Positions 1 to 7,556 of a DNA stretch of 64,000 nucleotides are shown here, in pieces. The notes below the pieces were generated by a model that saw only the letters and a list, made by a program, of their open reading frames with translations, was not told the origin of the DNA and did no database searches. The DNA is from CAYPPG01 sp964412555 (lineage in GTDB: Bacteria > Hinthialibacterota > Hinthialibacteria > Hinthialibacterales > Hinthialibacteraceae): the NCBI GenBank assembly GCA_964412555.1, contig CAYPPG010000018.1, forward strand, positions 1-64,000, given 5' to 3'. Position 1 is the stretch's first letter, and each line of letters opens with the position of its first letter. A program made the translations under genes and the position numbers.

Positions 1-1345
1 AGACGGGTCAAACTGGGTGACTCCGGGTGGGTCAGATTAGCGCGGCGGGTGACATAAGGAATAGGATAATAGAGTTGGCCTTCCCAGGTTCCTCCTGCTG
101 TTCCCCGAACGCGCGCGGAATTGGAAGTAGAAACAAAATTGGAATTGTCAACATACCATTCTCCCGCTGAATTTGTAGCGTTATATTTTGGTATCCATCC
201 ATTGATATCTCCCAAATATGTGCCAACGTTGTACGAATCCCAGTCTTCTTGAAAAAGAAGATTTCCCTCTGGAGTGGTTGTTGTGGGAGTTTCAGATGGT
301 GTATATGTCATTGTCGGTGTATGTGTAGGAGTATACGTTGGTCTTTTGGTTCTTGTGGGAGTAAATGTTGGTGTAAATGTTGGAGTATTTGTTGGTAAAG
401 GTTGTATAGTAAAATTGCTTTCTTTTGTATTGTTATTTATGTTTGATTCATTAATTTCATTGTTGGAATTGATGACGACACGTGCGATATAATTACCAGC
501 CGGTAAAGAGCCTATAGAAACATCTGAAATCACACTTCGATTAGCGTCTAAACCGGATACATAATCTTCTTTTGTAGCAACAATGTCCTGATCACTGGCC
601 CGAATCACATAGTAATCTATACGAAAACGGCCTGCATCAAGAGTTCCCGTATTGTCAATCGTAGCTTTAATTTGAAAAGAATTCCCCTCAACGGGCGGAT
701 TGGGAACAAATGCCAAACCCGTATGAAATGATAGGTCGATATTTCCATACGCAGACACTTTCACATTATCATAATAAATCGCCCCATTTTCCCAATTCGA
801 AACAAAGCCTTTAAGCATAAATTTCTCGGTTGTGTATAGCGGGTGTCCACCACCGAGGATTCGACTTTATTATTCAATGTAACAACTATCTCACCGTTTG
901 TTTTTCTATCAATTACGATACTATGCCACGTCCTTCGCGCTAAAGTCGGCAGATTTCCATCCAATTCGATCCATTGTCCATTATCAATCCGATAGAGTTT
1001 ACTCGGCATGTTATCATAATTGTTCTCTGCCTTTAAAAACAACAAGTATCCGTTACTATAATCTTGATTCATTTGAAATTGAAATCCCACCCAATCCGAT
1101 CGAACACTCAACCGGCCTTGGAATTCATATTTACCACTTCCTACGTCAAACGGTCCGACTAAGGGTTCTAATTGATCCGACGTATACATTGCACTATAAG
1201 AACCAAATGCGGGATTTGTGCTGGTTGTCCAATCTTCGGAAGTTTCCCATTCGGATAAAAATCCGCTTTCAAAATTATCTTCAAAATCAGCGGCAAAAAG
1301 CGGAAGGGAAAAAGATATTACTAACAATGTAATTATGTGACGCAT
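1..1345 (-). pseudogene. Secreted CARDB-domain protein, frameshifted and cut by the window edge
   Basis: Start at 1345 is preferred because GGAGGAG lies 8 bases upstream and the protein opens with a signal peptide (LLVISFSLPLFAAD). The first ~170 residues look like a concanavalin/LamG-type beta sandwich (DNFESGFLSEWE, then WHSIVIDR). At about 828-838 the frame breaks by one base. The next frame continues smoothly with KGFVSNWENGAIYYDNVKV, then a CARDB-like domain (AFVPNPPVEGNSFQIKATI), a Thr/Pro linker (PTFTPTRTKRPTYTPTHTP) and the start of another domain (EDWDSYNVGTYLGDINGW) that runs off the edge. Thr/Pro linkers of this kind join extracellular modules. Function unknown; the single frameshift could be a sequencing error or real decay. 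Confidence 0.65.
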
Positions 1346-1631
1346 CTTGGCTACTCCTCCATTATTCATAATTCAAAGAATCAAAAGAGTCTAAATTTAA
1401 CATTCGCATTTTCATGTTTCAAGGTATAAAGGAAAAAATCGAAGAATATTTTGTATTTCAGAGAGTATAGAATTTTTGTATGTATTGATGATCCATACAA
1501 TATGATGTGTGGCATGAATGATTTATGCACAATATATAGTCTCAGACTTGATCCAACAAATAATAAATAGTGAGCAATTAAATTCACTTGAATTTGATCA
1601 CTACCCGATTCTTTAAAATTTCCTTCCGCCG

Positions 1632-1822
1632 TTAGGGATTCCGCAACGCTTCTTTCACAACGATATCCACTTCGCAGCCCACGATGGCCAGCAATTTCTC
1701 GCGCATCGAAACCAAATCCCAGAGATCCCATCCTGCCGCCGGTTCGAAACTCACAAGAAAAACCAGGCTGCTTTTCGAGCCGAAATCATTCGTAACGTGG
1801 AACCGAAGGAGGGATATTCCAT
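1632..1822 (-). pseudogene. Remnant of an MNT-type nucleotidyltransferase (HEPN/MNT pair)
   Basis: Two frames together give a recognisable MNT domain. The first reads MEYPSFGSTLR, with the family's FGS-x-LR motif. After a one-base shift the second reads NDFGSKSSLVFLVSFEP, then WDLWDLVSMREKLLAIVGCE, ends VDIVVKEALRNP and stops at 1632. In active members the residues after FG.xSD.D carry two catalytic aspartates; here they are replaced (SKSSLVFLV). The helix before FGS is missing and no HEPN partner is nearby. So the gene is truncated, frameshifted and has lost its active site. Such genes usually form a toxin-antitoxin or AMPylation pair with HEPN. Confidence 0.6.
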
Positions 1823-1936
1823 AGAAAGAATCGCTTGTTCTTGTGACTATATGATATTCTGTTATTAATATAGTTGTCTTGCGTTTCTATCACAAATAGG
1901 TGAGAATACATTTAATTCTCAAAAAGGAAAACCTGA

Positions 1937-2227
1937 ATGCCGGAAACTGCTATTTATTTTTACCAAGAAGAAAATGGAGAAGTACCGGTTTTAGAATGGT
2001 TGGATACAATCAGGGATAAAAAGGCGATCAAAAAATGTTTTACCGCCATTCGAATTTTGGGGAAATTTGGTTATGACTTGCGTTGCTCCCATGCGGATTA
2101 TGAAGGGTATTCCATCGCTATGTTACGAGGGATTGCTCACGCCTTGAATAAAAAGATAAAAATTGAATTTGTTCCTTTGACGCACCATGCCGAGGCGCTC
2201 GATTTGCACCCAACATATCCAGCATAA
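1937..2227 (+). CDS. HigB/Gp49-like toxin N-terminus joined to an antitoxin-like tail
   Basis: 96 residues, preceded by AGGAAAACCTGA. Residues 1-55 match the RelE/HigB Gp49 family: IYFYQEENGEVPVLEWLDTI, then AIKKC..AIRILGKFGYDLRCSHADY. In that family the next strand should read like IYELR...YRILYF. Here it becomes GYSIAMLRGIAHALNKKIKI followed by EFVPL, which resembles the C-terminal helix and strand of XRE-type HigA antitoxins (LRxIAxALxKxxxIxFV). The simplest reading is a deletion that fused toxin and antitoxin in frame. The toxin would lack its C-terminal catalytic strand. It is probably inactive, and no intact antitoxin follows. Confidence 0.5.
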   Translation: MPETAIYFYQEENGEVPVLEWLDTIRDKKAIKKCFTAIRILGKFGYDLRCSHADYEGYSIAMLRGIAHALNKKIKIEFVPLTHHAEALDLHPTYPA

Positions 2228-2296
2228 ATCACCACCTGAAATGCCGTGGAGCTATGTCATTTACGTTTTTCATAGCCATATAGCTTGATTGGGAGT

Positions 2297-2518
2297 CTAC
2301 GCTGCAAAGCGAATAATCTCCAATTCTGCTCCGTGATTTGCCCGCTCCAAAATGGTTTCCACTTTTTCCATAGATGCATCTTCGATCAAATATTCGTGAC
2401 AGTTTTCGCATTGGATAACCGGAACCTCTTTGATGATAACCATAGCCTTTTCACTGATTTTGAAGGGAAGATCAGTATTTATCGCTTTCATAATTGCACC
2501 GCAGACGTGGCATCTCAT
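2297..2518 (-). CDS. YgiT-type zinc-finger protein (MqsA-like antitoxin candidate)
   Basis: 73 residues. The start at 2518 is chosen because AAAAGGAG sits just upstream and the ATG overlaps the stop of the preceding gene (TGATG). CHVCG near the N-terminus and CENCH near residue 40 give the CxxC...CxxC zinc site of the YgiT/MqsA N-terminal domain. The MqsA HTH domain is absent, as usual for short YgiT proteins. It is the downstream partner of a DUF4258 protein, a common toxin-antitoxin-like arrangement in which the zinc-finger protein is the presumed antitoxin. Confidence 0.75.
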   Translation of the reverse strand: MRCHVCGAIMKAINTDLPFKISEKAMVIIKEVPVIQCENCHEYLIEDASMEKVETILERANHGAELEIIRFAA

Positions 2519-2856
2519 CACGTTTTTCTCCTTTTGAAATCGACGCTCCATTTCTCGGAATCGGGACGGTAAACCGTTACAACGCGTACATTTTGATTTT
2601 CAGCATCGGTAGCAAATAAAATATGAATTACCATTTTATCCACTTTTGCGTAAACCAGATAAATGGGCAAGTATTTATCTTCCGGATACGACTCGATAAT
2701 CTCGTATGAATCGACTGACTCAAGAACAATCTTCCGAGATAAACAACGTTTCACCATACGAATATTCACATGATGACTCCATAATATCTGCCGTTTACGA
2801 ATACATTCTTTTATGAATTTCAAAGGATCGTCTGGTAATCTTCTCACAACGTCCAT
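2518..2856 (-). CDS. DUF4258-like toxin candidate
   Basis: 112 residues. SHHVNIRMVKRCLSRKIVLE followed by the ESYPEDKYLPIYLVYAK and HILFATDAENQNVRVVTVYRP blocks is typical of DUF4258. That family has a small RelE/MqsR-like alpha/beta fold and is often paired with a YgiT-type zinc finger. The stop overlaps the start of the YgiT gene, so the two are translationally coupled with the toxin first, as in mqsRA. No frameshift or missing segment is seen. The assignment to the family is good; toxicity is inferred from the pairing only. Confidence 0.7.
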   Translation of the reverse strand: MDVVRRLPDDPLKFIKECIRKRQILWSHHVNIRMVKRCLSRKIVLESVDSYEIIESYPEDKYLPIYLVYAKVDKMVIHILFATDAENQNVRVVTVYRPDSEKWSVDFKRRKT

Positions 2857-2964
2857 TTTTAGTGTTTATCCTGTAAAAATTGAGTATCTGCATAAACAGT
2901 TGAAAAGAATATTTTTTAGATATCTAATTCCCTTGAAACTCTAATCAGGAATGCAAAAATAAAA

Positions 2965-3954
2965 TTACTTCTTCAACCAAGACATCAACCCACGCAGTTC
3001 CTGGCCGACTTTTTCCACCTGGCTGTTGATATCTTTATTCCGTAGTGCGTTGAAGACTGGGCGGTTGGCTTTGTTTTCGAGAATCCATTCACGGGCGAAT
3101 TCGCCGTTTTGGATTTGCTCGAGAATAACCTTCATCTCTTCTTTCGTCTCTTTGGTGATCAAGCGTGGCCCGCGGGTCAGGTCGCCGTATTCGGCGGTGT
3201 CGGAAATGCTGAAACGCATGCCGGCGAGTCCGTTTTCGTGAATCAAGTCGACGATCAGTTTGATTTCATGCACACATTCGAAATAGGCCATTTCCGGCTG
3301 GTAACCCGCCTCGACCAGCGTCTCGAATCCGGCTTTGATCAATGCGGTCAGCCCACCGCATAGGACGACCTGTTCCCCGAACAAATCGGTTTCGGTTTCT
3401 TCCAGGAATGTGGTTTCGATGATCCCGGCGCGGCCGGCTCCGATCCCTTTCGCATAGGCCAGCGCATTGTCTTTTGCTTTTCCGGAAGCGTCTTGATGAA
3501 CGGCGATCAAGGAGGGGACACCTCCGCCTTGGGCATACACCCGGCGCACTAGATGCCCCGGCCCTTTCGGCGCGCACATGATGACATCGACCTCTTTTGG
3601 CGGAATGATCTGCCCGAAATGAATATTGAATCCATGCGCAAAGAGAAGCGATTTGCCGGCTTTCATTTCGTCTTTGATTTCGCCGTGATACACATCCGGT
3701 TGAATCTGATCGGGGACGCTGATCGTGATGATGTCGCCCTTTTTCGCCGCTTCTTTAGTGGAAAGGACTTCGAAGTTGTCCTTTTTGGCTTGATCGTAAT
3801 TGGGGCCGGGCACTTCGGCGACCACCACATTGACACCGCTGTCGCGCAGGTTCTGGGAATGGGCGTGCCCTTGGCTGCCATAACCGATGATGGCAACGGT
3901 TTTGTCTTTCAACAGATCGAGATTCGCATCATTGTCGTAATACATTTTGACCAT
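2965..3954 (-). CDS. ilvC: Ketol-acid reductoisomerase
   Basis: Converts acetolactate or acetohydroxybutyrate to the dihydroxy acid, the second common step of Val/Leu/Ile synthesis. 329 residues, the usual class I length. The Rossmann motif GYGSQGHAHSQNLRDSG is at 24-40. Metal and substrate residues are seen in LEETETDLFGEQVVLCGG and in CVHEIKLIVDL. After beta2 the loop reads VVVAEVPGPNYDQ, with Glu47 where NADPH-type enzymes have an Arg/Ser phosphate clamp, so NADH use is possible. Last gene of the minus-strand ilvB-ilvN-ilvC operon, 48 bp after ilvN. No terminator is obvious downstream. Confidence 0.97.
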   Translation of the reverse strand: MVKMYYDNDANLDLLKDKTVAIIGYGSQGHAHSQNLRDSGVNVVVAEVPGPNYDQAKKDNFEVLSTKEAAKKGDIITISVPDQIQPDVYHGEIKDEMKAGKSLLFAHGFNIHFGQIIPPKEVDVIMCAPKGPGHLVRRVYAQGGGVPSLIAVHQDASGKAKDNALAYAKGIGAGRAGIIETTFLEETETDLFGEQVVLCGGLTALIKAGFETLVEAGYQPEMAYFECVHEIKLIVDLIHENGLAGMRFSISDTAEYGDLTRGPRLITKETKEEMKVILEQIQNGEFAREWILENKANRPVFNALRNKDINSQVEKVGQELRGLMSWLKK

Positions 3955-4002
3955 TTTTTCGTTCTCCTTTTATGGGATGAATATTGTAGATTTTATTTCA
4001 TA

Positions 4003-4524
4003 TCAGGCGACTGAGCGTTCGGCCGGGATGCTTTCGATGATTCCACGCGCCATCGCAACCCGCCCGCTGCGAGCCACTTCGATGATACCGTATGGAGTCA
4101 AGAGTTTTAAAAGTCCTGAAATTTTATTCTCACTGCCAGTAGCTTCTACAATCATACTCTGAGGACCTACATCCGCAATCCTTGCGCGAAAAATAGAGGC
4201 AATCTGGATGATGTCGTTTCGTTTTTCCGGCTCTGCATGGATTTTGATGAGAACCAACTCTCGGTTGACAATGTCCTGAGCTTCCACCGAGAAATCCTGG
4301 ACTTCATGCACATCCACCAGTTTTCCGAGTTGTTTCCGCACTTGGTCTAAAATTTTATCGTCACCGGGCACGACGATAGTCATGCGTGAGACATGGGGAT
4401 TGTCCGTCTCACCCACCGTCAGACTTTCAATATTGAAACCTCTGGCGGAAAATAAACCCGCTACTCTCGCCAACACTCCCGAACGGTTTTCCACTAATAA
4501 GTAAAAGATATGCCGTCGAATCAT
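4003..4524 (-). CDS. ilvN: Acetolactate synthase small (regulatory) subunit
   Basis: 173 residues, typical of IlvH/IlvN with an N-terminal ACT domain (HIFYLLVENRSGVLARVAGL, then GFNIESL and HVSRMTIVV) and the C-terminal domain (RELVLIKIHAEPEKRNDI). It activates the large subunit and mediates valine feedback. It lies between ilvB and ilvC on the minus strand. It is separated from ilvB by about 330 bp filled with palindromic repeats, an unusually large gap for a two-subunit pair. The start is set by the conserved MIRRHIFYLLVEN opening. Confidence 0.95.
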   Translation of the reverse strand: MIRRHIFYLLVENRSGVLARVAGLFSARGFNIESLTVGETDNPHVSRMTIVVPGDDKILDQVRKQLGKLVDVHEVQDFSVEAQDIVNRELVLIKIHAEPEKRNDIIQIASIFRARIADVGPQSMIVEATGSENKISGLLKLLTPYGIIEVARSGRVAMARGIIESIPAERSVA

Positions 4525-4603
4525 GATTGTTATTCCTTTTCAATGTTTTGTGATGTATTTGTCAAATCATCCAAATTGTTTCGGATGGATAAAGATTTCT
4601 TTT

Positions 4604-4690
4604 GCCCTTTCAGGGCGAATATTATTGAGAAAGTAAACTCAACCAGGGGCGTTGCCCACTGGCTATCATCTACCACCCCTTTAGGGTGGA
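4604..4690 (+). repeat. Three-palindrome intergenic element, copy A
   Basis: Three palindromes in order: GCCCTTTCAGGGC, CCAGGGGCGTTGCCCACTGG and ACCCCTTTAGGGTGG. The same order and spacing recur at 28560-28705 (opposite orientation, two copies), 52361-52446 and 55524-55611. It lies inside the ilv operon between ilvN and ilvB. Confidence 0.75.
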
Positions 4691-4708
4691 GGCTTGTCGA
4701 AGCGCTGT

Positions 4709-4858
4709 TCGGAGCGCGGGCATCCTTGCCCGCATCTTCCAGCGCGTGCACTTACCCCTGTCGGAGCGCGGGCATCCTTGCCCGCATCTTCCACCGCGTG
4801 CACTTACCCATGTCGGAGCGCGGGCATCCTTGCCCGCATCTTTCACCGTGTGGACTAT
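4709..4858 (+). repeat. Three tandem 52-bp copies of the GGAGCGCGGGCATCC repeat
   Basis: TCGGAGCGCGGGCATCCTTG starts at 4709, 4761 and 4813, so the period is exactly 52 bp. Each copy contains the palindrome GCGGGCATCCTTGCCCGC and a tail CATCTTCCAGCGCGTGCACT. The last copy runs up to the ilvB stop codon. Shorter or longer relatives occur at 18764, 38559, 52551 and 56802. Confidence 0.85.
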
Positions 4859-6663
4859 GCCATGCCTTCAATCATCTGGTTGAGCGAAGCACCCGCCGGC
4901 ACCATCGGATACACATTCTCTTCCCGCACAACCCACACATCGAGCAAAGCGGCTTTATCGCTTTTTAAACATTCACGAAGCGCATCTTCCAATTGCCCGC
5001 GCTTGGTAATCTTTTTTCCCCAGCAATTATAAGCTGTTGCAAGCGTTGCGAAATCGGGAAGATATTCCGCATTCATCCACTCACCGGGTTTTGCATCTCC
5101 GGAGGGGGCATTCAATCTAGGCCGTGATAGATCCGTGGCGCAGTAATTCTTACCGTAAAACAAATCTTGCCACTGCCGCACCATGCCCAGCCATCCGTTA
5201 TTGATAATGATGTTTTTGACCGGCAGATTATAATAGGCCGCTGTTGCCATTTCTTGAATGTTCATCTGAATGGAGCCGTCACCGGCGATATTGATCACTT
5301 GTCTTTTCGGATAAGCCCATTGGGCGCCGATAGCGGCCGGAAATCCATAGCCCATCGTACCGAGACCGCCTGAGGTAATCCAGGTTCTCGGACGAGTAAA
5401 AGTATAATATTGGGCAGCCCACATCTGATGCTGGCCCACCTCACTCGTGATAATCGCGTCTTCTTCAGCGATATCGTCGATGAGCTTGATCAGATGCTGC
5501 GGCATGATGAGATCATTTTCGGTCATCGTATAGCGCAATGGAAACTGTTTTTTCCATTCTTCCAATTGTTTGATCCATTCATTGGTATCGCAGCGCTCGA
5601 CCAGTTGATTCAGATCCTTCAGGATATATTTCACATCGCCGACGAGGTCCACATCCACTTTCACATTCTTGCTGATTGACGAGGGATCGATATCCATGTG
5701 AACGATTTTTGCATGAGGGGCGAACTCTTCCAATTTCCCTGTCACTCGGTCATCGAATCGAGATCCCACGGCAATCAGAGTGTCACAATTCTGCACCGCC
5801 TTATTGGCGTAGACGGTTCCATGCATTCCCAACATGAGAAGGGACAAGGGATGTGTTTCCGGAAACCCCCCCAGTCCCATCAATGTTGTGGTGACCGGAA
5901 TGTTGGTTTTTGTGGCGAATAGGAATAACTCGTCAGCCGCATTCGCATTGATCACTCCACCACCGGCATAAATGAGCGGTCTTTTGGAAGAGAGAATGAT
6001 TTCCCATGCTTTTTTGACATTTTCTTCAGGAGCCTGCAATTGGATATCATAACCAGGCAATTCCGGTTCAGCGGGATATGTGTAATTCTCATACGTCGCT
6101 TTTTGAATGTCTTTCGGGATATCGATCACTACGGGTCCCGGACGCCCGGTCTGGGCGATATGAAACGAATTTTTGAGCAGGATCGGTAATTCCTCAAGCG
6201 TTTTCACTAAATAGTTATGTTTGGTGACCGATCGTGTGATTCCCACAACATCGGCTTCTTGAAAGGCGTCGTTACCGATCAATGCGGTAGGAACCTGCCC
6301 GGAAATCACGAGGACCGGTGTCGAGTCCATCATGGCGTCGGCCAAACCGGTAACCGTGTTGGTGGCTCCCGGTCCGGAAGTCACCAGCACCACACCGATT
6401 TTTCCGGTGGCTCGCGCGTACCCTTCAGCCATGTGGATGGCGCCTTGTTCATGCCGTGTGAGGATGAACTGGAACTTGTCCGATTGATTGATCAAATCGA
6501 AAACGTCGATAATGGCTCCGCCGGGGTATCCGAAAACCACCTCCACGCCTTCTCGTTCCAAGGCGTCGATGACGATTTCCGCTCCCCGTTTGTTCAAGGG
6601 TGTGGGGGACTCAGTTTTTTGGTTGGATTTTGCCTTTTTGCGGGTTGTAGATTCACTTGCCAT
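4855..6663 (-). CDS. ilvB: Acetolactate synthase large (catalytic) subunit
   Basis: 602 residues. ThDP-dependent enzyme that condenses pyruvate with pyruvate or 2-oxobutyrate. The glutamate-containing motif RHEQGAIHMAEGYARATG activates ThDP, FGYPGGAIIDVFDL is the family N-terminal signature, and GDGSIQMNIQEMATAAYYN is the Mg/ThDP motif. A ~25-residue Lys/Thr/Ser-rich N-terminal extension precedes the catalytic domain. AAGGAGAG lies 8 bases before the chosen start. First structural gene of the ilv operon; transcription from the promoter near 7030 must pass the attenuator at 6786-6819. Confidence 0.97.
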   Translation of the reverse strand: MASESTTRKKAKSNQKTESPTPLNKRGAEIVIDALEREGVEVVFGYPGGAIIDVFDLINQSDKFQFILTRHEQGAIHMAEGYARATGKIGVVLVTSGPGATNTVTGLADAMMDSTPVLVISGQVPTALIGNDAFQEADVVGITRSVTKHNYLVKTLEELPILLKNSFHIAQTGRPGPVVIDIPKDIQKATYENYTYPAEPELPGYDIQLQAPEENVKKAWEIILSSKRPLIYAGGGVINANAADELFLFATKTNIPVTTTLMGLGGFPETHPLSLLMLGMHGTVYANKAVQNCDTLIAVGSRFDDRVTGKLEEFAPHAKIVHMDIDPSSISKNVKVDVDLVGDVKYILKDLNQLVERCDTNEWIKQLEEWKKQFPLRYTMTENDLIMPQHLIKLIDDIAEEDAIITSEVGQHQMWAAQYYTFTRPRTWITSGGLGTMGYGFPAAIGAQWAYPKRQVINIAGDGSIQMNIQEMATAAYYNLPVKNIIINNGWLGMVRQWQDLFYGKNYCATDLSRPRLNAPSGDAKPGEWMNAEYLPDFATLATAYNCWGKKITKRGQLEDALRECLKSDKAALLDVWVVREENVYPMVPAGASLNQMIEGMA

Positions 6664-6785
6664 GGGTTTCTCTCCTTTTTTTATTCGTTGTTAACCAGTT
6701 GCTTTCCGGTTTCTGTTTCGTTTTTATTTGAGACAGGCTGTATATCTTCCCGTTGGATAAACGGAAAAGTCATATGGCCATAAAT

Positions 6786-6819
6786 AAAAAAAGCCGTGGG
6801 GTTTGTCGCCCACGGCTTT
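6786..6819 (-). terminator. ilv attenuator terminator
   Basis: On the minus strand AAAGCCGTGGG (6819-6809), an 8-base loop and CCCACGGCTTT (6800-6790) form a perfect 11-bp stem followed by a run of seven T. It lies 21 bp after the leader-peptide stop and about 120 bp before ilvB, as expected of an attenuator. Confidence 0.9.
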
Positions 6820-6840
6820 GAAGAGTATCGTTTGTTTTTT

Positions 6841-6942
6841 TTACCCATCTCTCCAAAAAGCTGCGGGCCTCCCATGACGTACGATTACTACGAGTACGTT
6901 TACGGCGACGCCGGAAATAAGGAGAGAAAGGAATTGATTCAT
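6841..6942 (-). CDS. ilv leader peptide
   Basis: A 33-residue ORF in the leader of the ilv operon. Residues 5-21 contain 12 Leu, Ile or Val (L5, L7, L8, I9, V12, V14, V16, L17, V18, V19, I20, V21). The densest part is VLVVIV, which would stall a ribosome when charged branched-chain tRNAs are short. The tail RHGRPAAFWRDG ends 21 bp before an intrinsic terminator. A promoter sits about 65 bp upstream of the start. Composition, position and the terminator match ilvL/ivbL-type leaders in other bacteria; sequence similarity to a particular one is not claimed. The ribosome binding site is weak (AGGAA 11 bases upstream). Confidence 0.85.
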   Translation of the reverse strand: MNQFLSLLISGVAVNVLVVIVRHGRPAAFWRDG

Positions 6943-7013
6943 ACTGTCATGATTCCTACACGAAAATATAAAACACTTTTCCGCTTTTCAATGATACGGA
7001 AAAGTAGTAAGTA

Positions 7014-7042
7014 AAAATATCAAATTTGTTTGAATCTGTCAA
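7014..7042 (-). promoter_or_regulatory. ilv operon promoter
   Basis: Reading the minus strand: TTGACA (7042-7037), 17-bp spacer, TATTTT (7019-7014). The start of transcription would be near 7007, giving a ~65-nt leader before the leader peptide. An inverted repeat, CTTTTCCG/CGGAAAAG (6976-7004), lies just after it and could be an operator or 5' hairpin. Confidence 0.8.
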
Positions 7043-7140
7043 GGGTATATTCGGGAAAAAATAGCTAGCCCTTCCCAAATGTGCCATTATGAGATTACAA
7101 TATATATTCTTGTATAAAATTTGTAAGGGATGACCCTGTT

Positions 7141-7461
7141 ATGGTACGAGGAAAGAAAGGTCGTAAATCGGTAGCGAACGTTCAAGAAATTCAGGAACCG
7201 CGCGATACGAATAATATTAAATCAAATTCCAACTCTCGACGGCGTTTTGCTTTTTGGGAGTATTTGCTTGTTTGTATCTTCTTTGTTGTTTTCTGCTATA
7301 TTCAGAAATTCGTGGCAGTGAAACTTTTGCACGGAACTGAGTTGGAAAGAATGTCGTTAGATTTTTTCTTTGATACTCTATGGAAAGGTTTTGTCATCGT
7401 AGCATTTCTTGTTTGGCTGCATGACTACTTCTACCGTGATGTAGAAGAAGAAACTCCATAG
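7141..7461 (+). CDS. Small membrane protein of unknown function
   Basis: 106 residues. A basic, polar N-terminus (~35 residues) is followed by two hydrophobic segments: FWEYLLVCIFFVVFCYI (about 39-55) and GFVIVAFLVWLHDYFY (about 83-98). The tail RDVEEETP is acidic. No family was recognised. AAGGGA lies 12 bases before the ATG. It is divergent from the ilv operon and 62-95 bp before the NAD(P)HX repair gene, so it may be the first gene of that unit. Confidence 0.55.
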   Translation: MVRGKKGRKSVANVQEIQEPRDTNNIKSNSNSRRRFAFWEYLLVCIFFVVFCYIQKFVAVKLLHGTELERMSLDFFFDTLWKGFVIVAFLVWLHDYFYRDVEEETP

Positions 7462-7556
7462 GGAGAGAAATGCTCTTCCGGTTGTTTTCTTTCTTTTTTC
7501 ATGCCATGGGGCAGTGAAAACCCATGGACAGCTCTGTTTTGTTTCCACCATATCCA

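Noticed and set aside
274..492. ORF of Val/Gly repeats
   Set aside because: It is the antisense of the Thr/Pro linker of the secreted protein.
4686..5032. ORFs rich in RSAGILARIF-type residues
   Set aside because: Produced by the 52-bp repeat and running into ilvB on the opposite strand.
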